From: Schistocerca nitens
Taxonomy: Eukaryota > Arthropoda > Insecta > Orthoptera > Acrididae
Length of the DNA: 64,000 nucleotides
Assembly (NCBI RefSeq): GCF_023898315.1
Contig: NC_064614.1
Location: 72,800,501 to 72,864,500, forward strand
Direction of reading: 5' to 3'
Below, one piece after another: positions 12,081 through 23,590 of the stretch. Every line of letters starts with the position of its first letter. Positions within the stretch are counted from its first letter, which is position 1. The notes below the pieces were generated by a model, which was given only the letters and a program-made list of their open reading frames with translations, had not been told where the DNA came from and ran no database searches. A program made the position numbers and the translations under genes.

Positions 12081-13014
12081 ATAGCCAGACTGTTAATACA
12101 TTTATCCCACTGTCTGACAAAATGGTCAATGTCTTAGTGGAAAAATGTTTACGGTTGCCTACGTTATCACGAGTGTAACCAGGCGTCGACTTCTCCATCC
12201 GAAGCAATTCGGCGGCAACGAATTTCTTCTTTCAGAGCTTCACAAATTTCAAAATCATGGGGGGGGGGGGGGGGGAATTGGGCCCGTATGGAGGATGTGT
12301 GAGGGCTTCCCAAGGAAACTTCTGCAGCGTAGTCAAAACAACCTTGGCAACATGTTAAAGGCTGTTATTGCTTATGAAATAATAAACAGTTTTCTTTTTT
12401 TCCATCTGTCTCGTATTCATTTTGACACACCTTGTACAAGGTGTTTCACAATTCATGTTACACACTTCTCGAGGTTGTAGAGGGGACTTAGTAGATCAAG
12501 TTTTACATACGAACCCACGGCCGGGAACGTCATACAATGACGCTAGAGAGCGTCAAAATTATAGGCGTCGGTACCTGTAAATGTATGTATGTACAGGATG
12601 ATTCCGTGATAGTGTCACACACTTTCTAGGATGATGGAAAAAGATACATGTATCAATTTGAGGTAAGGGTCCCTGTATCGGAAGCGAACGAGTCGAAAGT
12701 TATTAGGCAAAACCGTTGTGATACTGCTGACAGTGGAATACATCTACCGGTACTATTTTTTTTTTTTTTTGATAAGACTGTAGGGTAGGTAACTTTCAGA
12801 GTTGTTGACATGGAGCAGAACAGGTAAAAATGTAGTTAACATGAGCTCTAAAACGCGTATCTTAAGAGTTATGTGCACTTGTTCAATAGAGGACATGTGT
12901 TTCACAGTAGTGAAGATGAGCAAGTGCTCATAACTTCTCAGATATGCATTTTAGGGGTTATGTTGACTGGAAAGTTGCCTACCCTACAGTGTTACCAACA
13001 ACAATAGCAGTATC

Positions 13015-13242
13015 TGTATTCCATTGTCGCCGGCCGCGGTGGTCTAGCGGTTCTAGGCGCTCAGTCCGGAACCGCGCGACTGCTACGGTCGCAGGTTGGA
13101 ATCCTGCCTCGGGCATGGATGTGTGTGATGTCCTTAGGTTAGTTAGGTTTAAGTAGTTCTAAGTTCTAGGGGACTGATGACCACAGATGTTAAGTACCAT
13201 AGTGTTCAGAGCCATTTGAACCATTTTTTGTATTCCATTGTC
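13015..13242 (+). mobile_element. tRNA-derived SINE inside foldback right arm
   Basis: The body is 13029-13228, starting GCCGGCCGCGGTGG and ending CCATTTGAACCATTTT. Exact 14-bp target duplications TGTATTCCATTGTC lie at 13015-13028 and 13229-13242. The B box has one change (GGTTGGAATCC). Confidence 0.94.
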
Positions 13243-13464
13243 ACAGGTTCAAAAAATGGTTCAAATGGCTCTAAGCATTATGGGACTCAACTGCTGTGGT
13301 CATCAGTCCCCTAGAACTTAGAACTACTTAAACCTAACTAACCTAAGGACATCACACACACCCATGCCCGACGCAGGATTCGAACCTGCGACCGTAGCAG
13401 CAGCGCGACTCCGAACTGGAGCGCCTAGAACCGCACGGCCACCACGGCCGGCATTGTCACAGGT
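13237..13464 (-). mobile_element. Second tRNA-derived SINE, opposite orientation, adjacent site
   Basis: The body is 13249-13452 in minus orientation. Duplications ATTGTCACAGGT lie at 13237-13248 and 13453-13464. The left duplication overlaps the right duplication of the neighbouring SINE, so the two insertions used target sites only a few bases apart. Confidence 0.93.
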
Positions 13465-13750
13465 ATCAGAACGATTTTCCCTTATAGCTTTGGACTAGTT
13501 CGTTTCCGGTAGCGTGACTCGTACCTCAAACTGATACGTTTATCCTTCTACAACATTTTATGAAGTTTTGTAACATCATCACGGAATCACCCTGTAGATA
13601 CATACATTTACAGTAGCCGGCGCCTTTAAGTTTGACACTCTGTAGTGTCGTTGGATGATGTTTCCGGACCTCGGTTCCTTCGTCAAACTTGATCTACTAA
13701 GCCCTGCCTGTAATGTCTATTTCGTGTAACATAAATTGTGAAACACCCAA

Positions 13751-15185
13751 TAATCCACGAAATAATCGTGGCTCTGAGAGACACCAATTTCGGATTACAA
13801 ACAACTCGTCTCCATCTCTATCGTCATTGCAAAGTTATTCCATAATTTAGGAGCCAAACAACCTACATATGTTAAAGGGACATCCTGTAACAGTGACAGG
13901 TAGCATATTTCTTCTCTTCCTGACAACGGTAGCTACAGTCCTTTACTTCTTTAACTCGCAGCTCCCTCTTGATTCCAGTTGTCTTGAGCTAATGACAAGT
14001 GGACTTATTACGCCGAAGTGCTCTTAAACGGCGTCGCTGTCGGGAGTTACGGCGCTGAATAAGAAATCCTCCTCGACGCCTGCTCCTCTTCTATTGCCCC
14101 CATTCAAGCGACTATCCCTGTGTGGCATTGTCTGCGGCGCTCAGCGTCGCCTGGCGCTCTGCAAACCCCATGTTAAAATGGTCTCATTTACGCGGCGGGC
14201 CTAATTTGCATGACAATGGAGCAAGTGCAGCGGTTTGCAGTGAAAATGCTGTAGGAAGCAATATAGCAGCTCGGCGCTACGCAGGCATCCTCTGCCCGCA
14301 TGACCAACAAAGAAGGGGAATTTAAAAAAAAAAGGAAAAAACAGTGCGAGATGGGACGTCGGGTCCGTTCGTTAATTTTACATAGTTGACACTCACCCCT
14401 AGAAATACTTTTTGGTGTCTAGTGTGCCATGGAAGGTACGATACAGGTCGCATCTAACGAGGCTGCCATTCGCACAAATATTGTACAGCTTTTCGAATTC
14501 TGTAGGAAGAAGCTTAGAACTCGTACAGCTTCTTTCTTTTTTCGGCCTGTAATTAAATTCAGTGAGTCAACATAAACGTTAATTAGAAAGATTTTTGATA
14601 GTGAGGTCACTTTAGAAAAGGGTTAAGATGCTCTTTGTTTGGTATGAAATTTAAATTTACGTCGTCCATTATTGGGGTACTGTGTCACTTATCGCTGTCA
14701 TACAGTACAACTTTCGCAGTGCAGTAAGTTTTTCAGATAACAAGTTTCGTATCATCCTACATTTACGTTGTCGATAGCTAGTGCTGTATCAGGTGAATTA
14801 AAGCATATGCTTATCTGAGAAAAGGGTTCAAATTTTGCGTTCTGCTTTATTCCCATACATGTAAACATTTTCGTTACGAATCGAAGCTGTCCACTGTGCG
14901 GCTTATGTTGACACCCATATCTTCTAAAACTGCGCAGCACGTCAGCGCGTCACAAGAAGCCGCGACGGCTACCTCAGTGGGATTAAAGAGATAACAAAAG
15001 CCACTTTTACCAGCATCACCGTTATCGTTACTGTAGCAGGTTTGAGACGAAGGTGAGAACAGAGGCTGGTAAATCATCATAATATTTCTGGACGTAGCAT
15101 AATTAATTAAATTGTTTTATAAATACCTTTATTGTGTTTTGGGACTGTAACAATGCACATGAGCGGGGAGAGGGAACAAGGTTGT
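13751..15185. other. No recognisable gene
   Basis: This is probably unique or unclassified host sequence. The segment 14000-14330 is more GC-rich than its surroundings. No motif, repeat or long frame is supported. Confidence 0.3.
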
Positions 15186-16012
15186 TACGTCTGGCTTATG
15201 ACTACAATGTACAGGAGGCCGAGTGGTCCGGACCTGAAATGCAGGAGGATCTGCAGCGAATTGACGCATGGTGCAGGGAATGGCAATTGAATCTCAATGT
15301 AGACAAGTGTAATGTGCTGCGAATACATAGAAAGAAAGATCCCTTATCATTTAGCTACAATAAAGCAGGTCAGTAAATGGAGGAAGTTAATTCCATAAAT
15401 AATCTGGGAGTAGGCATTTGGAGTGATTTAAAATGGAATGATCATATAAAGTTGATCGTCGGTAAAGCAGATAACAGACTGAGATTCATTGGAAGAATCC
15501 TAAGGAAATGCAATCCGAAAACAAAGGAAGTAGGATAAAGTACGCTTGTTCGCCCACTGCTTGAATACCGCTCAGCAGTGTGGGATCCGTACCAGATAGG
15601 GTTGATACAAGAGATAGAGAAGATCCAACGGAGAGCAGCGCGCTTCGTTACAGGATCATTTAGCAATCACGAAAGCGTTACGGAGATGATAGATAAACTC
15701 CAGTGGAAGACTCTGCAGGAGAGACGTTCTGTAGCTCGGTACGGGCTTTTGTTGAAGTTTCGAGAACATACCTTCACCCAGGAGTCAAGCAGTATATTGC
15801 TCCCTCCTACCTATATCTCGCGAAGAGACCGTGAGGATAAAATCAGAGAGATTAGAGCCAACACAGAGGCATATCGACAATCCTTCTTTCCACGAGCAAT
15901 ACGAGACTGGAATAGAAGGGAGAACCGATAGAGGTACTCAAGGTACCCTCCGCCACACACCGTCAGGTGGCTTGCGGAGTATGGATGTAGATGTAGATGT
16001 AGATGTAGACCT
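15186..16012 (+). mobile_element. LINE (Jockey/CR1-like) 3' fragment with TGTAGA tail
   Basis: The frame begins after the catalytic palm motif, with the conserved region following it (LQRIDAWCREWQLNLNVDKC, then NVLRIHRK). It continues through NLGVGIWSDLKWNDHI, RPLLEYRSAVWDPYQ, IEKIQRRAARFV and a C-terminal FFPRAIRDWNRR, the usual order in Jockey/CR1-type reverse transcriptases. The element ends in four (GATGTA)-type repeats at about 15983-16010, a simple-repeat tail expected of some LINE families. Two in-frame breaks (a stop after KAGQ at 15374, another near 15536) and the absence of everything upstream make it a dead, 5'-truncated copy. Related C-terminal regions occur at 35770-36190 and 37542-38060. 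Confidence 0.88.
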
Positions 16013-17536
16013 GTGACTGGGCATCCAGGGCTGCCTTTAAGTGACAGGACAGAAAATTAGGTAAAGTAAAGAGAATATATTTCGGTGTACGGAATGCAAG
16101 GGGCGCGCCTACGGAGGAAGTTACCACGTTTAGGACAGTCTAGGAGAAAGTGGACAACGGAAGGGGAGGCTATTCACGTTAATTTACGTTGGAGGCTGGT
16201 CATGGAACACAGAGCCGGAGGCTCTGCCTTTCAAGAAAGACGTCTGTTCTGCTCGAGGTCTGAATCATAAGAGAGAGAGAAGAAATTGTATCCTGTGCCG
16301 AATTATCGTCCAGCGTTCACATATGTGACCTGTATCCCAAGCACGCTATTGACTGAAACCGCTGGCGTGAAATCGCCTATCATTTCAGCAAGAGGGCTCA
16401 AGGCGTCTCTTGTCAGCAGCTGTAACTGGACAGAACTGCCTCGGTTCTGAAAGGATGGCAACTTCTGTCACGTAGGCACAGCAGAAGTTGCTCTGGGAGA
16501 AAACTTCTAAAGATTTGACTGGGACCTTTGAAAAAAAAGAAAAAAAAAACTTTTCAAGCCAATTCCCTATATACACCTTGCCTGGCTGCCACTCGTACAA
16601 CAAGCACAAAAAACTATTCGACTGTGTACCGACGTTGCTACAAGCTCCTTCTTCATACATTCACAGTTTTATCAAACCAATACTGCTGCTGTCGAACTCT
16701 TCCCACTGTGTGGAATTCATTTCTGAATTTAGACCCACTGTGCCTAAACCGAACGCGCCAGACTGATAAACAGTTAATTACTAAGTATTGATAAACCTTA
16801 GAAAAATTAAAGTGTGCTGGTAGAAATATTATTATTGTGGAGATTTTTTTTCTCTGCAACTAAGGCAACTAACGGTATCGCAGTATTTAAGACTAACAGA
16901 CTGGAATAAAGTATCTAATCTGGCATTTTTAAAAAAATCTTTGCTTTTTCTTTAAATATTTACTCTTAACAGGCGTCATCTTTTCCTTAATTTTTTTTTC
17001 TATTACTTCTCAGTGTTACCGATCAAAGAGCTTTCCATGCATTCTGTTCATATCAGGCTCGAACGTTAAACTGTTCTCAATACGTCTACACAAATAAATT
17101 ACAAATCTAAATGTTCATTAGCTACACACAAAAATTGAGACGGAACAAACGCTCCTGTTCGCCTACATTTCACCACAGTGCTGCAGTAGGAAGCTTCTAC
17201 CATCGAACACTTTCGGTCCGGACGCCACGGGCGAAACTTCTTTCATCCGGTTTAATATGGCAGATAAACAGTGCTTGTCCCCTTTCCCGTAAAAAATAAA
17301 CATTTTATCAATATATTTAACACTTAGTATCCACTACAATTATTCATAGTATTCACTATAATTATTCATACCATCTAGATAATTCTTTGCGAGGTTGCGA
17401 GGTGCTCCCGTGTTGCTTTCTCTTTTTCCCACGACGTGTCTCTACAAGCGCTTTCAACGCTGCTTGTGGGTACCTTAACGCATTAATTGCGAGTCGTCAG
17501 CTTTTGGTTCGGACGCCTAAACATGTACAGACGTGT
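16013..17536. other. No recognisable gene
   Basis: Frames here are short. Poly-A/T tracts near 16530-16550 and 16985 explain some of them. I cannot assign the stretch to a family. Confidence 0.3.
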
Positions 17537-20500
17537 TATATGTTATTGTCGTAGTCTTCAGTCCAGAGACTGGTTTGATACTGCTCTCCACGTTACTCTA
17601 TCCTGTGCAAGCGTCTTCATCTCCGAGTAACTACTGCAACTTACATTTTACAGAATCTGTTTAGTGTATACATGCCTTGGTTTACCACTACGATTTTTAC
17701 CCTCCGTGCTTCCCTCCAATACTAAATTGATGTTCCCTTGATTCCTCAGAACGTGTCCTACCAACCGATCCCTACTTATAGTCAACTTATGCCACAAATT
17801 CCTCTTCTCTCCAATTCTGTTCAGTACTTCCACCTTAGCTATGTGATCTACCCATCTAATCTTCAGCATTCTCCTGTAGCACCACATTTCGAAAGCTTCT
17901 ATTCTCTTATTGTATAAACTATTTATCGTCCACGTTTCACTTTCATACATGGCTATACTCCATACAAATACTTTCAGAAACGACTTCCTGACACTTAAAT
18001 CTATACTCGATGTTAACAATTTTCTCTTCTTCAGAAACGCTTTCCTTGCCATTGACAGTCTGCATTTCATATCCTCTCTACTTCGACCATCATCAGTTAT
18101 TTTGCTCCCCAAATAGCAAAACCTGTTTACTACCCTCATTTCCTAATCTGATTCCCGCAGCATCACCCGATTTAATACGACTACATTCCATTATCCTCGT
18201 TTTGCTTCTGTTGATGTTCATATTATATCCTCCTTTCAAGACACTGTCCATTCCGTTCAACTGCTCTTACAAGTGCTTTGCTGTCTCGGACAGAATTACA
18301 ATGTCATCGGCTAACCTAAAAGTTTTTGTTTCCTCTCCATGGATTTTAATTCCTACTCCGAATTTTTCTTTTGTTTCATTTACTGCTTGCTCAGTATACA
18401 GATTGAATAACATAGGGGAGAGGCTACAACCCTGTCTCACTCCCTTCCCAACCACTGCTTCCCTTTCATGCCCCTCGACTCTTATAACTGCCATCTGGTT
18501 TCTGTACAAATTGTAAAAAGCCTTTCGCTCCCTGTATTTTACCCCTGCCACATTCAGAATTTGAAGGAGAGTATTCCAGTCAACATTGTCAAAAGCTTTC
18601 TCTAAGTCTACAAATGCTAGACACGTAGGGTTGCCTTTCCTTAATCTATCTTCAAAGGTAAGTCATAGGCTCAGTATTGCCTCACGCGTTCCAACATTTC
18701 TACGGAATCCAAACTTACCTTCCCTGAGTTCGGATTCTACCAGTTTTTTTAATTCGTCTTTAAAGAATTCGTGATAGTATTTTGCAGCCGTGACTTATTA
18801 ATCTTATAGGTCGGTACTTGTCACACCTATCAACACCTGCTTTCTTTGGGATTGGAATTATTACATTCTTCTTGAAATCTGAGGGTATATCGCCTGTCTC
18901 CTACATCTTGCTCACCAGAAGGTAGAGTTTTGTCAGGGCTATCAGTAGCTCTAGCGGAATGTTGTCTACTCCCGGAGCCTTGTTTCGAGTTAGGTCTTTC
19001 AGTGCTCTGCCAAATACTTCGCGCAGTTTCGCGTCTCCCATCTAATTTTCATCTACTTCCTCTTCCATTTCAATAATATTGCCCTCAAGTACATCGCCCT
19101 CTATATACTCCTTCCACCTTTCTGTCTTCCCTTCTTTGCTTAGAACTGGTTTTCCATCTGTGCTCTTGATATTCATACAAGTGGTTTTCTTTTCTCGAAA
19201 GGTCTCTCTAATTTTCCTGTATGCAGTATCTATCTTACCCCTAGTGATATATTCCTCTACATCCCGATATTTGTCCTCTGGCCATCCTGCTTAGCCATCT
19301 TGCACTTCCTGTAGATCTCATTTTTGAGACGTTTCTATTTCTTTTTCCCTGCTTCATTTACTGCGTTTTTATATTTTCTCTTTTCATCAATTAAATTCAA
19401 TATCTCTTTTGTTACCCAAGGATTTCTACTATCCCTCGTCTGTTTTTCCTGCTTGATCCTCTGCTGCCTTGACTATTTTATCTCTCAAAGCTACCCATTC
19501 TTCATCTACTGTATTTCTTTCCCCCATTCTTGTCAATCGTTCCCTAATGCTCTCCCTGAAACTCTCTGCAACCTCTGATTCTGTCAGTTTATCCAGTTCC
19601 CACCTCCTTCAATTCTCACATTTTTACAGTTTCCTCAGTTTTAATCTACAGTTCTTAACTAATAGATTGTGGTCAGAGTCGACATCTGCCCCTGGAAATG
19701 TCTTACAATTTAAAATCTGGTTCCTAAATCTCTGTCTTACCATCATATAATCTATATGATATCTTCCAGTGTCTCCAGACCTCTTCTTCATATACGAACT
19801 TCTTTCGTGTTTCTTAAACTAAGTGTTAGCTACGATTAAGTTATGCTCTGTCCAAAATTTTTCCAAGCGGTTTCATCTTTCATTCCTTGTTCATGCCATG
19901 TTCATCTACTACTTTTCCCTCTCTTCATTTTCCTACTATCGAATTCCTCTGCCAGATGACTCTTAAATTTTCATCTGCCTTCGCTATCTGAATAATTTGT
20001 TTTAACTCATCATACATTTCTTTAATCTGTTAGTCATCTGCGGAGCTAGTTGGCATATAAAATTGTTCTAGTGCGGTAGGCGTGGGCTTCGTATCTATCT
20101 TGACTACAATTATGCGTAAACTATGCTGATCGTAGCAGCGCTCCTATTTTTTTATTCATTATTGAACCTACTCCTCCATTACCCCGACTTGATTTTATAT
20201 TTATAACCCTATATTCAACTAACCAGAAGTCTCGATCCTCCTGCCACCGAACTTCACTAAATCCCACTATATCAAGCTTTACCTATACATTTCTCTTTTT
20301 AAATTTTCTAACGTACCTGCCCGTTCAAGGGATTAGACATGCCACTCTGCGATCCGTAGAACGCCAGTTTCCTTTCTCCTGATAACGACATCCACCTAAG
20401 TAGTCCCCTCCTGGAGATCCGAATGGGGGACTATTTTACCTCCGGAATATTTTACCCAAGAGGACGCCATCATCATTTAACCATACAGTAAAACTGTATG

Positions 20501-20650
20501 CCCTCGGGAAGAATTATGGCTGTAGTTTCCCCTTGCTTTCAGCCGTTGGCAGTACCAGCACAGCAAGGCCGTTTTGGTTAATGTTCCAAGGCCAGATCAG
20601 TCAGTCATCCAGTCTGTTGGCCCTGCAACTACAGAATAGGCTGCTACCCC
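17537..20650 (-). mobile_element. Long degenerate LINE (RTE-like), near full length
   Basis: Read on the minus strand, about 20330 to 19700 shows an apurinic-type endonuclease region in fragments (for example VGSIMNKKIG near 20150). The reverse transcriptase follows from about 18670: EDRLRKGNPTCLAFVDLEKAF, then YRNQMAV-RVEGHEREAVVGKGVRQGCSL, and the palm box as LADDIVILSE (FADD changed to LADD) near 18310. The C-terminal half is a 163-codon open frame (18139-17648) with FCYLGSKITDDGRSREDMKC and MLKIRWVDHIAKVEVLNRIG. The 3' end at 17537-17600 corresponds to the ends of the copies at 370 and 32216. Many stops and shifts rule out function. About 3.1 kb is present, far more than in the other two copies of this family. 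Confidence 0.85.
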
Positions 20651-20799
20651 TCTTCAGGAATATAACATAATAAAACATAAAAATTGCAAAAACGCAAGAG
20701 CAATTCTACATGTTACCACTTACCATAGGTGGCATGAACAACAGCACTGTGGGTGCTTACTGTAAGTAAAATAGAAACGGGATGTTCCGCTTACCCGCA

Positions 20800-20945
20800 T
20801 TCCTAATTTCTTATTCATTACCGAACCTGTTCCTGCTTTACTCCTACTTGATATTTGACTTGTAAACTTGTACTCACACTACCAATAGCCCTGTTCTTCC
20901 TGGCACCACACTTCACTGATTCCCACTATTAGTACCTTATTCTCA
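20800..20945 (-). mobile_element. LINE endonuclease-region scrap
   Basis: This 145-bp piece repeats the minus-strand endonuclease region seen at about 20150-20290, including TTATTCATTACCGAACCTG and the CTTCACTGATTCCCACTAT end. It is a second, separate copy of the same LINE family, too short for anything else to be said. Confidence 0.6.
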
Positions 20946-21006
20946 ATGACAATATGGGATGCAAAACACGTTTGTTACTAATTTATTTATTTGTTCCCCC
21001 AATGTA

Positions 21007-21034
21007 GTTTCAGCGACAGATATCGCCTCGTCAG
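21007..21034 (-). ncRNA. Hammerhead-like core motif
   Basis: The minus strand reads CTGACGA, then a 5-bp hairpin stem GGCGA/TCGCT with loop TATCTG, then GAAAC. This is the central core and stem II of a hammerhead ribozyme. Stems I and III are not convincing by eye. It lies about 300 bp from PLE-derived sequence; PLE terminal repeats are known to carry hammerhead motifs. Confidence 0.35.
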
Positions 21035-21329
21035 TGGGTTCTTTGAATCTAAACTGTGCGGAAACAGCATAATTACGAAATATTGCAAAACATTATTATA
21101 TGTGTGTCATTAAGTTCGGAATATTTTTTCTGTGAAAAATTTCATAGTACCTTATTTGCTATACGTCACGGCGTGACTTTAAAACTGATGCCGCTGTTTC
21201 CAGCACATTTTCTATGTTTTTCTTTTGCTAGTTTTCTCGGCGGACGTCATGTCATCTGCGGCTTGAGAAGGTGCGCTACGAGCATTTCTTTCACACAAAA
21301 CTTCATTTCGATAATTGTGTATGTTAAAT

Positions 21330-21774
21330 GTGAATGTATGCTTTCCCGGAGTGTACAGCTGGCGAAGAGTTCTCGGGCTTCCAGCCGGATGGCGGTGTCT
21401 TCAAACTGCGACGTTTCGACGACTGACATACTCGTCATCTTCTGGCGAAGTGCCGAGACTTCGCGGATGCCGAATCCTTTATACCTGCGGCGTGCCCCCC
21501 ACCCCCTGGCCACGGAGGCTGGGTCCAGAGGAGCCGACGGGCGGGGTGGAGGGGGAAGCGGGTGCGCCGTTCGTGTCTCCGTCAGAGCATTCCGGTCGCG
21601 TCTCGTGAGCTGGACGGTTCTGGTGCGTTCCTGGCGTACTGCGACTAATGCTCGATTCCAGGCCGCGCTCAGTTGACAACCTTCGTCCCTGTTCGCAAGA
21701 TTCTCGTGGACCCGTATTTCTATTGATTCTTTAATAACGCTGTCCCAATAGCTCCCGGCTGGATTCCAACACCT
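21330..21774 (-). pseudogene. Inverted copy of PLE 3' end (GIY-YIG C-terminus and downstream)
   Basis: Penelope-like elements pair a reverse transcriptase with a C-terminal GIY-YIG endonuclease and are often flanked by partial copies in opposite orientation. On the minus strand from 21774 the frame reads AGSYWDSVIKESIEIRVHEN and LANRDEG, identical to the plus-strand copy at 22230-22299. It then continues past that copy's breakpoint through a GC-rich segment and a terminal region with a hammerhead-like core (21413-21438: ATGACGA, stem, GAAAC), ending RLEARELF. A plus-strand copy of this terminal region is at 23480-23590. The minus and plus copies meet head to head at about 21774. Confidence 0.75.
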
Positions 21775-22300
21775 AAGAGCACCACCTAAGGTATTTCGGA
21801 AAAACGGGTACAGTGAAACACAGATTGGTAGGGCCTTCAAGAGGAGACAGGCTGACAAACTTCAGGAAGAGGAAGAAGAGGAAGTTAACAAGAGACTCAC
21901 CTTTCTTCCATATGTGGGGCCCATATCAGCCAAAATCGGGAGGCTACTGAGAAAATCAAACATAAATACCGTCTTCCAACCACCGCCGAAGACGAAAGAG
22001 CTGCTGGGCTCAGCTAAAGACCCACTCAAACTCAACACACCTGGTATATACAGCATTGCGTGCGAATGTAGTGTACAGTACATTGGGCAAACGCAGCGCT
22101 GCATCTCGAAAAGGTGCGAGGAACACACCAGGCATGTCCGACTTGTACAGATAGAGAAATCTGCTGTAGCTGAACATAGCATCAAAGAAAACCACACCTT
22201 TGATTTCGAGAACACCAGGGTGCTGTGCCGAGCCGGGAGCTATTGGGACAGCGTCATTAAAGAATCAATAGAAATACGGGTCCACGAGAATCTTGCGAAC
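21775..22300 (+). CDS. PLE GIY-YIG endonuclease segment, 5' part of a fused frame
   Basis: The frame is open from about 21780, upstream of the first usual start. It reads a glutamate-rich linker (ADKLQEEEEEEVNKRL), then LTFLPYVGPISAKIGRLLRK, then the endonuclease signature GIYSIACEC...YIGQTQRCISKR..EH. This matches the GIY-YIG domain of Penelope-like elements: GIY is intact, YIG is intact, and the arginine/histidine-containing helix follows. The same order is seen in the second PLE at 61620-61880. The PLE reverse transcriptase that should precede it is absent, and the domain stops at HENLANR, where LINE sequence begins in the same frame. In this state it could only be a partial domain; the fused frame is described in the next entry. 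Confidence 0.8.
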
Positions 22301-23479
22301 AGACCCCAAGGGTCTGTCCTCTCACCAACTCTTTTCAACATCTACGTCAATGACATTCACTTGGAGGCAGGAGTCCACATCGCCCAATTCGCTGACGACA
22401 CGGCATTCTACACCAGTGAACATCGGCAGCACGTATCCATCGGCAGACTACAACGACAGCTCAACAGCGTGGAAAACTGGTGTAGAGCAAACAAACTTCA
22501 TCTAAACGCCGCAAAAACAACCGCCATATACTTCACTCGGAAGCGACCAGTCCTGCAGAACCATCTGCGGCTCAACGCCCAGGAACTACCGTGGAGGGAT
22601 GAAGTCAAGTACCTTGGCGTGACGCTGGACAGAAAATTGTTGTACCACCATCACATCAAAGAAAAGAAAACAAAAGCCCTGAACCTAGCCAGGGCCCTTT
22701 ACCCTTTCTTCAAGAGCAAGAACTTGAAAGCAGAAACAAAACGGACACTATACAAGACAACGGTGCTGCCCACGATGACATATGGCTGCTCATCATGGGC
22801 AGTGGCTTGCCCAACAAGGAAATACGAACTACAGGTAGTGCAGAACAAGGTGCTCAGGTGGATCCTAGGAGCACCCTACTGGACTAGAATTTCCCAATTA
22901 CATGAACAGCTGGAGATGAATACACTTGATCAAACGATTAGGAAACAAACTACAAAAATTTTCCAAAAAATAGACAACATCAGAAACACCTGCAGACACC
23001 TGACAGACGTAGGCACCCAAAAACCAAAAACCTGGCACAAACAGAGAGTGCCACGATCTATTACAGAGGACCCAACAGATTAAATCAGGAAATACTCCCC
23101 AACTCCCAGTCAGTAGCAAAATACAACCACACCAATCGCCAAAAACCAGACCAAGTAGATCGTATTGCGAGAGACAATCTAGCGGCAAGCAGACGCCGAA
23201 CTACCATGAACAAGAAGAAAGCGGTAACCCAGCCGCAACAAACACCAAGGACCAGGAGGAGAGGAAAGAAGAAACAAACATCAAGCCTCCTTGCAAGGCG
23301 CAGTACCCCACCAAGGGTGGCGGATTGGTGAACTTTTTAAGTTCAAAAATCACAATCCTGACCCCCAAAGAGAATAAATGGTGCCCCAACAGCACTACCT
23401 AAACACAACTACACCAATACACAGAAAATCGGCGAAGCCGATAAGCCTGTTCAACAACAATGTGACAAAAAAAAAAAAA
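22301..23479 (+). mobile_element. Jockey-like LINE inserted in PLE, frame fused to the GIY-YIG domain
   Basis: Immediately after the PLE domain the frame continues as a LINE reverse transcriptase. It starts in the PQGSVLSPTLFNIYVNDI block, continues with the catalytic QFADDTAFY box, then WCRANKLHLNAAKTTAIYFT, EVKYLGVTLDRKLLY, TVLPTMTYGCSSWAV and VQNKVLRWILGAPYW, and stops at 23083. About 380 nt of 3' non-coding DNA and an A-rich end (23467-23479) follow, after which PLE terminal sequence resumes. The LINE is therefore 5'-truncated within the palm domain and ends in poly-A. Comparison with the inverted PLE copy shows that PLE sequence between the two joints is missing. The joined frame is about 430 codons without a stop. 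Whether it is expressed is unknown; the upstream half of the palm domain is lacking, so polymerase activity is not expected. Confidence 0.85.
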
Positions 23480-23590
23480 GTCTCGGCACTTCGCCAGAAG
23501 TTGACGAGTATGTCACTCGTCGAAACGTCGGAGTTTGAAGACACCGTCACCCGGCTGGAAGCCCGAGAACTCTTCACCATTGTGTATGTT
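23480..23590 (+). repeat. PLE terminal segment with hammerhead-like core
   Basis: This matches the minus-strand PLE terminal segment at 21370-21460. It contains TTGACGA, stem GACGAG/CTCGTC with loop TATGTCA, and GAAAC at 23510-23526. The first core base (C in a canonical hammerhead) is T here, so self-cleavage is doubtful. Confidence 0.55.

Larger units (their letters stand above)
12437..13750. mobile_element. Foldback element with ~400-450-bp inverted arms, hosting two SINEs
   Basis: Both ends read inward as (C/T)(A/T)(A/G)GGTGTTTCACAATT and are flanked by TA (12435-12436, 13751-13752). The left half to about 12886 is the reverse complement of the right half from about 12918, allowing divergence; they meet at GTTATGTGCACTTGTTC / GAGCAAGTGCTCATAAC around a ~30-bp loop. 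A second end-like signal, CAGG(A/G)TGATTCCGTGAT next to TA, occurs inside both arms (12594 onward and up to 13594), which suggests one foldback inside another. Removing the two SINEs leaves about 0.9 kb. There is no coding capacity, so this is a non-autonomous element; the TA target suggests Tc1/mariner-type mobilisation. Confidence 0.8.

Noticed and set aside
12431-12448. ACACCTTGTACAAGGTGT perfect palindrome as an operator
   Set aside because: It is formed where the foldback element's end meets flanking sequence at the TA target, so it is an insertion junction.
21056-21676. 206-codon plus-strand frame
   Set aside because: It is antisense to the inverted PLE 3' segment and GC-rich; the minus strand matches a known domain, the plus strand nothing.
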